A stretch of DNA of 64,000 nucleotides, taken from contig OENT01000660.1 in assembly GCA_900239685.1 (NCBI GenBank), forward strand, positions 1 through 64,000. The letters run 5' to 3'. The notes under the pieces were generated by a model. The model was not told the origin of the DNA. It saw nothing but the letters and a program-made list of their open reading frames with translations, and made no database searches. Below are positions 12,312-23,858 of this stretch, piece by piece (the first letter of the stretch is position 1; every line of letters starts with the position of its first letter). The position numbers and the translations under genes are program-made. This DNA is from Rotaria macrura (taxonomy: Eukaryota; Rotifera; Eurotatoria; Philodinida; Philodinidae).

Positions 12312-12645
12312 TAGGGATGCAACGATGGCAGTGATTTACATATCACCGGTTCATACCAGTAACAAGTTCTAACCCACATACACTGATACTAGTCGGTAAG
12401 CGCCTAATCCCGCCGATATAAACAAAAATAAGCCAGAAAGGGTTGCTGAAAGGCGGGAGAATGGTTGCAATAACGACCGGTTATTTTCACCGTTACATCC
12501 CTTGCATAAATCGGTATAAAGCAGGTTTTAACCAGCATTAGCTGGTATGAACCGGTATTACCGGTTACCGGTGGAACGGTTACCAGTGGAACGGTTACCA
12601 GTAAGGTCGATGAACTGGCGATTCACCGTCACCGTTGCATTCCTA
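12312..12645. mobile_element. MITE-like element with imperfect terminal repeats
   Basis: A 334-bp island clearly richer in GC than its surroundings. It begins TAGGGATGCAACGATGGCAG and ends with the near-inverse CACCGTTGCATTCCTA, giving imperfect terminal inverted repeats of about 20 bp. The interior has many CCGGT/ACCGGT palindromes and a tandem 15-mer (GGAACGGTTACCAGT twice, about 12573-12602). Flanks CAAATCAG and AAAATCCA could be a worn 8-bp duplication, which would fit a hAT-type MITE, but only five of eight bases agree. There is no coding capacity. Confidence 0.6.
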
Positions 12646-15600
12646 AAAATCCAATATGCATGTTTGCAAAAATAGTATTTTATATATCAAAAAGAATTTG
12701 AATATGATGAATTCATACGTACGGATTTTTAGTCGGAAATTGTAGTTCTGATCGAATAACCGATATGTCACATAAATGTTATAATAATAACTTCATGCGT
12801 TGACTATTCAAAGTCAAAGTAGACATCAGATTACTATACTGATCGAATACTAGTCATAAATCTAAGATGTTATTACAATTAAGAAGCATTGGTACTAGAA
12901 CTTAACAATGACAATTCACTTTTTATGACGAGAATGAGTGCTCAGTCGATGATTCAAGAGAAAAAGAATGTAATTAGTACTGTGCGTCGTGAAAACTTAT
13001 TTGGCTTCTTCGTTTTAAACTCAAAGAGTTAATTAGCACCCATAATTGTATGACTGAGGTAGTCCTTCCCATCCCACACTTTCACGTCCAGTGCACGTCT
13101 CTAGACTATCGTATAGAGCGAAAGCAATGACGTTGTAGAAAAACAGCAACAAACATAAGAACGGTAAAGAAAACTTCCAAGTTCAGATGACAATAGATCA
13201 CAAATAAGCCCGTAAAATGAGTTTGTTACTGTAATGACCATGAACAATCCATACATAGTGAAAAGTTCATAACTCTACGATCTCTGTCAACTATTCACTA
13301 GCAATCTAATTCATTCAACAAGAAAAGAATATATACAGTAATCGTCAGAGAACATACATTTCAGATAAAACGTACCGAAATAACAATCCTTTCTCATCAA
13401 TTACTGAATGCAGACGAAAAGGGATGAGATCAGATTATAAACTGCTATGCACTTCTCATTGATCTTTATGAACAGGGCCTACAAAGCAAGTAACTGTCGA
13501 ACCTCTCTGTGATGTGATCATCATTCAGACTTTTCATTAGCGTTCATTGTATGGAAATGACACACATATTGTTCCGAAATAAAGAAAAATATCTAGAATG
13601 TCTACTGCTACACTAGTCTTGAATAAAGAAGGTGCTTTTTTATTCTCTTATTCATTTAAATGCTTTTTAGTTGAAAAATACTCAGATGCAAAACAGGCTT
13701 CAGCCTTTTTCTTTTCTAAACAGAATCTTCTAATGTAATTTGTGCTTTTGTTTTCGAATTAGTACAAACATCAATTCATTTGAATTCTAACTCATTGATT
13801 AATTCAATTTGCAGTTACAAAATAAGATTCTGTTGTAATGGAATTTTTGTTTTTTGGATATCCACAGTAGTGTATTCTAATACACAAAGTGTAATTAGTT
13901 GAAGTGCACAAGAGGCAAATGATAAACAGTGGGTAGAGAGAGCAAGAGAAAAATATGCACGTGTTTTTACATTTGAAAGGTTTTATTAGCTAGAGGGACT
14001 GGAAACAGAAGTGTTCATCTACAGAATAGTGTGTGCATTCTCAGTAAATATCGCTTCATCGGACTTGAAAATGTTTCCAATAAGAAAGTGTTCACTAATA
14101 GATGTTTTTACTGTAGTTCTATTCAGTATAATGTCTTACATGTGAATCCAATGCTATCTGTATCATAGATGAAAATTTCATAAGAATCTGTTTGCTTTTT
14201 AGATAGGATTAACATGAAAGTTGATCGGATTGGTTTCAAGTGCAACGATGGATGACTACAGAAAAAATGATTATGAAAACATGTTCACAAGAATTGAAAA
14301 TAAGTCTATAATTAGAATCTAAAGAAGGAAGGCATACTTGAAAGTCACAAGCAACTTTGGTTTTTGGTTAAAATGTCGCACCAAGGCATACTTCTTTTTA
14401 TAGTCTTGGACGATATTTTGAATCTTTGATCATTGAATACATATTTGAAGAGGAACATTTTCTGCAGAGAGACATATTTCGTCCGTTTATAGACTACTGA
14501 AATCATGCACAAGTCGAATTTTAACTTTGATTATATTGCTGTAAAATTTCGATGGACACGTGTATCCTCCCTTACGAACGATGCATTTCGATCTAATATT
14601 TCTTGAAGAAGTATCAATAGTTTCCATTTGATGTATTGAGGTGTGACGAAAGAATATTGAATTGAGCATAAAATTACCTGTCAGGACTAATTTTTTCTCC
14701 TTTTCCCGTTGAAAAATAAGGACACAAAAATACTGCAAATATCATGATTGGTAAGTTGCAAACCTCTCGAAAAAATCTATATGTCCCACTGCAAATCGAC
14801 CGCGAAAGATTTCAATGAAAATTTTTGAATTTACTTTCAGTACTAATAAATCGCATAGTTGAAGAGATCGAATGATTAAGCAAATTTCATCAGCGACATC
14901 TAGAACTCGAAATTGTTTATATTTTTTTCAATAGCACAACTAACATATATGTTAAATCTGAATTGTTGGGATGATGACATATCGCGTCTATTGTAAAAGA
15001 AATAATTTCCAGCGGAAAATTTTGTTCCCAGTAAAAAAGAACTTTCGTCAATGCTTGCCTAAGACTTTTGAAATCGAAATCGTATTGGCAAAATCTAATT
15101 AGATCATCGTAAGAGTAATCTCTTGTGTCGGATATGACCCTGAAAGAGTACGTGCTAAATATACACTCGATTAGAAAAAGTGACCTATTTCTGTGGATAA
15201 TTAATAGTAAAAAAAGCCTTTTAAATTCGAATTAAACCGTGGCGCACAACAATACCATTATTTTTGGTTTTTTCTATTCTATTAATGAAAAATTCACTCA
15301 ATGTGATATTTATTCAATCTGACTACATGAATTATTTAAGAACTAGTCTCATATGAATATAATATTTTCACCATAATCGAGATGCTATCTTCGAACTTCC
15401 GCGAATCGATGAGATTTCTTTATCAAAATATACGTTCTTTGATACTAAATTTGAATTAGAAAATGAATCATTAGAGAAACACTAGAAGAACAATCATAAA
15501 CCGAATCCGAATGAACGATTGATCATCTTACGCATTACAATGGGTCTTCTTTTTTTTTTCTTTGAATATGAATACATATGATTAGTTCTAACAAGAATTG

Positions 15601-17464
15601 TCATTTCTTGCGAAAAATAATATCCTATCAACTCTATTTGGAATGATGGTTGATTAAACTTTGGCATTGGAAAAAAATACTCATTTTGCACGTTTAACAA
15701 TCAGATTTTATGAATATCAAAACTTGAATGGATGAGATTATACTTACAGTGACAAAGACGAAAATAATTCAGATAACTGAATAACAAAGAATTTGACATT
15801 GATATTTTCACAATCATTTCAAATAGTTGTATGATATTTGCATCGAAAAACTCGATTGATTCAGTTATAAAGTCTAAATATTAGTTTTTGAACAAAAACC
15901 TATATGCATAAATGCTGCTTCGTGACTAATTTTCGTCAATCAATTCGTTCTTAGTGACGTCTTAATTGAGAAGTTTATTCATCATCTGGCCTACTGTATT
16001 ATAATACAAACAAAACAAAATTATTCATCAATTGTGGATTATTTTTTATCTCTCATCAAGTCATGCACGTCCTACATCCTTCACAAACGTTAGTGTCGTT
16101 GATGAAAATTACTTGATCATTATTCTCGAACCAGTGTAGCGTGCAAAAGCAACAGAACGCTAGGCTACCTAACGAATATGACTTGAGATAAGTGAAGTAT
16201 GGTATGCCTTTTTTTTGTGTATGTTTTGATAGATTGATGTTTCATCTTGCTTTCTTCTGTCAAGACTGAATCTATGAGAGCAGGACGTCAATAAGAATAT
16301 TTCGAATTTCATTTCACATGTAAGTTAAAGTATTCTAATATCGTATTTTTTTTTCTGCTGGATATTTTGTCGTCTTTCTTGCTCACGCGACTAATGTTAT
16401 CGTAATTACAGTTTCACTTTTCTGTGAGCTTAGGGCCGTCATTGTAAATAATTAATAATACATTGATGTTTATTAGTAATATTAAAGGAAGAAGCACGTG
16501 GTAATGGTTCGATGTATGTAGATATACTTTCCGTGAGTCAGTTTCATATTTAGTCCAATGATCAGATGACTATTCGACGTTAGCAAGATTTTACATTTAG
16601 TTTTTCTGGCTTCTTATGTTTTAAAATTGTATACGTTTGACTTAGACAATATATAAAAAGCATTTGGATAGGTTTGTTTTTCTTTTTTTCTGGTTGCATT
16701 TAATTCATGTGAACTAACTAAAAACATCCGATATGAATCATTTAAGCATGTTCATCACCCGTATATATGCTCCAATTTTCTTATTGTTCTAATAACACAT
16801 CTAGGATGCATGAAAACAATTTTCTACTAACGAAAGTGTAATCATTGGAATTGTACAAACTGAAAATTCGATTCAATTCTCAGCATGATAAGCGATTCGA
16901 ATTTCAATCGTATTGTTTCTGATGAATCGTATACAATAGATAAGATTACTTTTTAAAGCTGTACAATGTTCATGCTCAGAAGTTACAGTTTTCTTCTATA
17001 TCACATCAATCGTAATTATTACAATTGAAAAGTATTTTGAACATAAGTCATTGTGATAGTGGCAAATTCTATTTAGCATCGGATCAAAATTGAGTTGTTA
17101 TGTGATACTGTAATATCTGATTGTAGTAGTAGAAATAAGGATCAATATACCTTCGTTTAGTTTCTACATTAAATTGCGATAAAATCTAACTACTTTTATT
17201 AAACAAATACCTTAATCATCAAGATGGATGTCTGCAGCAACATCGTATACTAGTGAAAGATTCTTCGAATGGATGAGGAATATCTTCAAATCATTTCCAT
17301 CTAGACCATAGAAATGACATTCTAATTCAACAAATTTCAGTCGATTAGATTACTCTATCACGGATAGTGATATTAAAACGATTGACCCGTTTAAGATCAA
17401 ACTATGAGAATGTTTGACGAAAGAATACGAATATAAGTTACAATTTTAACACTACAATGTTTTT

Positions 17465-17495
<31 letters not shown>

Positions 17496-18100
17496 CATAA
17501 CTTTTGTATGTTTCTATTTTAAGAAGTGTGCAGTTATGCTATAGTAAAGGTTTAATTGAAATCTGATGTTTAACAGTAATCTTTTTATTGTGATTATATG
17601 TTTTTCTATCACACGATGCGTCATATTTACTTCTATACAAAAACAAAAGACATGGCATTCACTCTATTCGATTTCTCAGTATCATTTCTATAGAAGAAAT
17701 TAACCCTGTATCTATCGGAGAAAAATCTAGATACGACGCATATAGTTATGTGCGAGTATTTTTTATTAATATTCCTTCGAACATGAACTGCTATACACAG
17801 AACCACATCCACAAGAGCAAGTCTGGTTGCGAAGTAACTGCCGTGAGAGCATTTTTCGTGTTACTATTTTCTACTTGTATGAATTTGACTCTTTTTACAG
17901 CCATGCCGATCAACTGTTGAATTCGAATGCGTACATTCGGTTTCTTTACTTATGGGCAAGTTCCATAGAATTTTTACTACACATCAGCAAGCGTTTCTAG
18001 AATCGATGAACGTCTGATGTCTTACTAATTATATTATCTTTATATTCATCTATAGAATTCAGTGCTTCACTTTCATTAATAAACAATGTATTAGACGAAG
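12646..18100. other. Intergenic, no gene seen
   Basis: 5.4 kb of AT-rich sequence without a supported exon. Open frames at 14487-14738 (-) and 15494-15700 (-) have no motif. A TA-rich microsatellite lies at about 17468-17495. Confidence 0.5.
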
Positions 18101-18138
18101 ACGATCCACTATTCATCACATTATCTTGAAAATTAAGC

Positions 18139-18445
18139 ACAACGACCCGTTTTTAACAAATAAACCTGCTGATGTAAACACAAGCAAATATCAATCATAT
18201 ATATAAACACATGTCTATTACAAATCATTGGATTACTACCAGTCGTGACTAGACAATAATGTCATTTTTCTCCCAAGATTGAACCATGTGACAATATTCT
18301 TAACAATATAACTTGTTTTTGTACATGATGCACACTGGAGGTAATAAAAAGTTGATGTAGAGAAATGAGATTCACCAAAGTTGATACTACGTGGAGTTTT
18401 GTCAATGAGAATCAGTGGCTAAGCGAAGAGCACTAGAATTGGTCT
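18139..18445 (+). repeat. Left arm of inverted repeat with highly conserved core
   Basis: Matches the reverse complement of about 19447-19754. The core 18171-18359 agrees with 19532-19720 almost base for base; I see only about three or four substitutions in 180 bp. The flanks on both sides are still alignable but clearly more diverged (about 70-80%). No target duplication was found and the outer limits fade gradually. Confidence 0.85.
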
Positions 18446-18924
18446 CGTCTTGTATTACACTAAAAGTATGATTTTTTGACTGGAAGATACTACCGGCACA
18501 TGCATGTCAAACTGAACAATCCTTTCATTAGATAACAGTGCTTCTGTTTCATACGAAATAAAGTTTTCGATTAGAAGACTTCTATTGCATAGAATACGCA
18601 CATTCCAAGTGACTGTATACATCTCAGGCAATGACAATTATTAGAATACAGAAAAATCCTTTTTCGTACAATTTTTGCGTCAAAACACGAAAAACATCTT
18701 AGCTTCCTCCTCTGCAGATTGTGACAACGTGTTGAAACATAAGATTATTTTAACTGCTGATTGTGTTCCTATAAGCATATATTGTTGTTATTATTGTGTT
18801 AAAAAATCTTTCGACTATGTGAAAAACTGATGATATTATGAAATAATCTCAATAATTCAAGTTTTTCTCTTATGAAAAATATTTATGATGATTGCCTCTT
18901 TGTTCTAATTTCCTATTTTGTGTA

Positions 18925-19345
18925 AGAACTGCCCAGGGCAACAATGCCCCATATGATCCTATCGGATACCAAGGAATCCAATGGGATCCTGTCGGAAGTT
19001 TTCGGATGTCGGAAACTGTTGGAATCTCAGTATTCCGACAGGGACCGCTGTCATTCCGACAACTTCCTATCGGAATCTAATACCAAGGATTCCGATATTT
19101 TCTAAAGAATCCTTATCGGATCCGACAGGGTCCTCCAGCCGGATCTGTCGTCCTGGGTGGTTATTTGTTATCTTCATGAAAATAATTTAAATTATTGAAA
19201 CTGAAATTATACATCAATTTGAAATATCACTTGGCCTGCAGGCCAGGCCAAGAAGCCAGGCAGTTCGCAACGCTCTGACCCCCAGGCTGAGTCAGAGTAA
19301 ACTAGGCCAGGCCAGTCCGGAAAAAAGTGACCTCTTGGCATCTCT
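18925..19345. repeat. GC-rich, internally repetitive block inside the inverted repeat
   Basis: Sharply GC-richer than its surroundings. The first half (18955-19150) repeats the words TATCGGAAT, GTCGGAA, TTCCGACA and ACCAAGGATTCC in both orientations. The second half (19230-19345) has GGCCAGGCC words, including the hairpin TTGGCCT-GCAGGCC-AGGCCAA. It sits at the centre of the arms at 18.1 and 19.7 kb. Overlapping open frames here (18892-19190) follow the repeats and are not called as genes. Confidence 0.7.
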
Positions 19346-19446
19346 GATTCGGTCGCAAAATAATGTTGATAGTTTCTGTGATTTATCTTATATTTATCAA
19401 TAAGATAAGATTCTCAATCTATATGAGTAGATGAATAAAGGAAGTG

Positions 19447-19754
19447 ATCAACTCTAGTACTCTCTGATTAGCTACTGATTCTCTTTGACAAAACTCTATG
19501 TATTATCAACATTGACAATGTTCTTTTGTCCACATCAACGTTTTATTACCTCCAGTGTGCATCATGTACAAAAACAAGTTATATTGTTAAGAATATTGTC
19601 ACATGGTTCAATCTTGGGAGAAAAATGATATTGTTGTCTAGTCACGACTGGTAGTAATCCAATGATTTGTAATAGACATGTGTTTATATATATGATTGAT
19701 ATTTGCTTGTGTTTACATCAACGCATTTACTTGTTAGAAACAGGCCGTTGTGGT
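19447..19754 (-). repeat. Right arm of inverted repeat with highly conserved core
   Basis: Partner of 18139-18445. The strongly conserved core is 19532-19720, running from CATCAACG to TTTACATCA. Together the two arms and the centre form a roughly 1.6-kb foldback structure in gene-free DNA. Confidence 0.85.
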
Positions 19755-20377
19755 TTATGTTAAAGACAATATGATAAAGAGCTGATTCTATAGACGCATA
19801 GAATGGTAACACAATTAAAAAGTCATGAAAGATTGAAACATCGATGCATATGTAATAGAGCAGTCATGCGAGTTGCTGGTGTCCGATAGAAAATAATCTG
19901 AGAGTAAATGGTATATTGCTTTAAGAGCCTTTTTCTGGTTTCATTATCTTTCAATGAAATAGAATCATTTCGAATCCTACTTTCGCGAATTTTTCTAGCT
20001 TTTGCTAGAGACCAATTATTACTCCCCGATACACACCCAATCGCTTACGATTTTACAGTTTTATTTTGATCAGATGAGATATCAAGCATCAAAATACAAT
20101 TAAAAATTAAGTTTTTCTCTGACAATAGCAAATGAAGAATTCTTAAAATTGATCATCAGTTTTTATCTGTACACGTAGTGTGTTAGAGATTGGTGAATAT
20201 ACTTCATTCTGAAGTTACGATTTCTTTGTGTTTTTTCTTATCTATAGATTCTGACACAGATACTGTGAATGCAACATTTTGTTCATCATCTCGTATGTAG
20301 GCAAGTAAAACCATAGCTTTTGCAATTTCAACTTTTTCTTTCCTACTATCAAATAATATTAAGGAAAGTTCGTGCCG

Positions 20378-20411
20378 CAACGCCCCCCCCCTCTCACCTT
20401 CCTCCCCCCGG
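20378..20411. other. C-rich tract with G-quadruplex potential on the minus strand
   Basis: Nine consecutive C (20383-20391), then CTCTCACCTTCCT-type sequence, then six C, in an otherwise AT-rich stretch about 330 bp upstream of the TM-acetyltransferase start. On the minus strand this gives long G runs. Whether it has any role in that promoter is unknown. Confidence 0.5.
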
Positions 20412-20739
20412 AGACAAAAACAACACATATCTATCCTATTCGATAATTTTCCAAAATAGTTTGCTGTACGTTTTACATTTCTGATATCAGATTGATCTAT
20501 AGCCTAAACTAAACCGTCGGAGAGATTATACTGCAAGAAAGGTTCCGTTTGTTGCACTTTATTGTTTACCAAAAGAAAGACATTGACCACAAATAAAGAA
20601 GGTCACAAGCATCTATCAGACTTCTATCGATTGGAAGCTCGGTATACTGTCAATGTGAAAAAAATACAAAAAGTAATCTGATTTTTTTCTTTTTTCAAAC
20701 TATTTAGATACGTGGTCAGCCAGTTAGTTTCTATATTCT

Positions 20740-23700
20740 ATGACTTCTGATTGTGACAGTCAAGATAGACTCTACATGCCGTAAGTGTTACTTAGCTATA
20801 GACTATGTTACTGTTGCATACTACTGGTTCCTTTCTCCTTCTTTCAACTAGTGACGTCGATTCGTTGATCAATCGTCGTGTGCGACGTACACTTTCAAGA
20901 CTTATCACTGTCAATGTAATCAATTTACTATCCTGTATAATGACTCTTTGTATTCATATATTTTTATTTGCGGCTCGTCGGCAACATAAACAGCCTGATG
21001 CCAAGTTTGGGTATTTCATTTTTGGAACAATTTTACTCTCGTGTGGTGTTCTAAATGCAGCATTCGGTATTGCCTTAGCTATTTATGAGCGTGTACACAT
21101 AAACGAATCAAAATATCGAATGATTTCTTGTCAACGTTGCAATTTCATTCATCTAATGTGTAACATTATTGGTTTTATTGCTTTACTCATTTTTCTTAGT
21201 ATTAAGTTAATTCTTTGGATCAGTTTTCTTCATCAAGATACACAATTTACGAAAATCATGCAAATCATCATTAGTGTATTACTTCTAATAGTTGTGGTAG
21301 GTTATTCACTATGTATTATATGGAATCGGTATTTCTCTTGGAGTCAAAAATATAAATCTAGTTATATCGTTCTTTTCTTCTCGTCTATGATTATTTTTGG
21401 AGTTTCAATAGTGGCAATAGTTATAAATTTTCGCATGCGTTCTTTCTATCGATCAATGAAATTTAGCAGCCGTTCACCGCTAAGACATTACCGAGCAAGT
21501 CAAGCGAATTCTGTTTATACATTAATTTTGGGCATTATCGGCATTGTTCTAACATTTACTTATGATATTGAAAATCGACTAAACAAATTTCGAAGTGAAA
21601 TTCGCTATATGTTCAATGGTGTATGCTCAATTGGTATAGTCATTATCCTAGTGTCCACAATTATGCATCCGTCGTATAAAAGATTACCTACTGATAGCAA
21701 CGATTCTTTAACAGTCAATACATTTATATATGCGAATATCGTACTGTCTATTTTACGATTCTTCCTATTAATGTTCATGGTTCGATCCTTACATACTTTA
21801 AGTAGAGTGAAACTGTCAGATCGACTACGAATGACTGTTGAAAGAATTCAATTGAGCAGACAATCACCAGACGTTATCAAACATTGGAGTACGGCTATTG
21901 ATATGTACAATGGCACGTTATATAGTATGACTGGTGAATCTGCTTTGCAATTGATGATGGTCTATGAAGAAGGTCGATTGGAAAATCTTACATGTGTCGT
22001 ACTACGTATTGCTCGACCCGATCAACAATTTCCGAGTCTCGCCGATCATTGGGATGATACGGAAGCTATTGTCTTACTTACAGTTATTCACAACTATGAT
22101 ATTATTGTAGAATCTGCCCTAAAATGTTGTTGCGTTCAACTCCTTCCGCGAGCACTCGGTTCACAAAACTGTATCCCTTGTTGCCGTCCACTTGTCTTTC
22201 AACTAGGTTTACTCGGCTATCAGTGGCCGTTTCGAACAGCTATCTTCTTCACGACACATCAAGAAGATCCAGAATCACGTGCAGCTGATGTACTTCAAAG
22301 TGTAATCGAATGGAACAAAAGACAAAAATCTGATTTACGTTGCGATATCCTACTTTTGCCAACCCTTGATACTGAGCCAGCATCGCGAGCTATCTATGGT
22401 ACTAGTTTCTTTCCCTTAGCTTTACCACCTACTCACATACTCGATCTACGACCACATCATGGCAAGACATGGAATGAATATATGAAAACTTTGAAACGAA
22501 CGAATCGTCGACCTTATCTTCAAAAATTTATTAGTAATGGCGGTGTCATTGAAGAAGTGTTCGATTTGAGTCAAATTGAAGTTGGTACAGCCGTTTGTGA
22601 TCAATGGGAAAATATTGCACGAGGCCGACAACTAAGAAACGAACCATCAACATTTGCACGTCCAACACCAGAATTTATAGCTGCCATGGGTAAGAAAATG
22701 AACGAACCATATCGTTCTGTTGTTTTCCTACGTTTCAATAATGAGATTATTGCAAGCTCTGTTATTTTCAAATTTCCAAACAAACTTCTAACGACCGATA
22801 TGCAAGGCATGATACATGAAAAAGCTAGACCTTTGAAAGCATACTTTGCTTTACTTCAATGGGTAGTTAAAGAGGCACTCGATAAAAAATATGATTTCGT
22901 TGATTTCGGTCCCACAACGCCAGAACCTAAAATGGATCTTGGTTGTGTTCAAATACCGCTGAAAGCTGCTGGCTATTGTAGAAATCCTTTTATTGGTTAT
23001 ACTGTGAAAAAGATGGGGGAAGTTGTCGATTTCGTACATATGAGACGAGAAGATCAGAAGGATACGCCTCTTCAAGAGATAATAATTGACAACACGGACG
23101 ATTCTACAAATATTTCAAAATCTCGCAATCTACAAGCGGTGGCAAGTGTTCTGGCTTGTCAAGTTCCTTCTACCGAATCCTATTTCACTCAAGCAGACTA
23201 TTCTTCGGAAGGCAAACGTTCCACCGATGAAACTAATTCCCGTCAAGACGCACTTGATGACGTGATAGCAGTGTCTGATAAACAAGCATTGTTTGTTCCA
23301 AAAAAACGCAAGCAAAAGAAAAAGGGAAAAGCAGTTGGACTTGGTAACACTGATCAATCATGTTTATCCGTACCAAATAAAAGCATTTCAACGGTAAAGA
23401 AAAATTCTAAGCCAAAGTCAACTCAAGAGACTCCTGCTTCAACAGACGAAGAAGCAGGCACAGGTGAAGTCGACTCTCAGAATTCCAAAGATCAAATAGA
23501 AAAGTTAAAAACATCTGCTAACAAAAATAAAGACGGATCGGCTTTGCCTCTTGATCAATCTCTAGATTCTGATTCAACAAAGAACAATAATAAAAATGTG
23601 GCAAATACCAGCAAGAAAATGGACAAGAATATTTCGAAACTACAACATTCGAACAATGAACAATACGATGAAACAGAGAACGATAAAGAACAGATCCAAA

Positions 23701-23858
23701 GTGAAACTGTTCCGACTCAACCCCTTACATCTTCGATTCCTTCACCGGAAAGTAATCTCAATAGTGACGTGTCAACATTAGATCTAGTGACTAATATCCA
23801 TTTGGACGATATTACGAACGATGAGCCCACCATGAACATCGATGCTAAAAAGAGTTGA
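20740..23858 (+). CDS. Multi-pass membrane protein fused to BioF2/FemAB-like acetyltransferase
   Basis: Two exons, 20740-20780 and 20852-23858 (1015 residues). I prefer this start because a GTAAGT donor at 20781 and a CTAG acceptor at 20851 join an upstream ATG in frame (MTSDCDSQDRLYMP|DVDSL). The in-frame ATG at 20805 would lie inside the intron. Residues about 25-345 hold roughly eight hydrophobic segments. About 525-745 is a GNAT-fold domain of the Acetyltransf_6 (BioF2/FemAB-like) type, with LDLRPHHGKTWNEYMKTLKRTNRR, FLRFNNEIIASSVIF and YDFVDFGPTTPEPK. The last 270 residues are Lys/Ser/Asn/Asp-rich and disordered, with a basic KKRKQKKKGK run. The GNAT domain type is common in bacteria; the fusion is unusual. 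Substrate and membrane are unknown. AATAAA lies at about 23899. Confidence 0.85.

Noticed and set aside
20204-20428. Minus-strand 74-residue frame with a Gly/Glu-rich start
   Set aside because: The Gly/Glu part is the C-rich tract read in reverse. No motif and no joinable exon.
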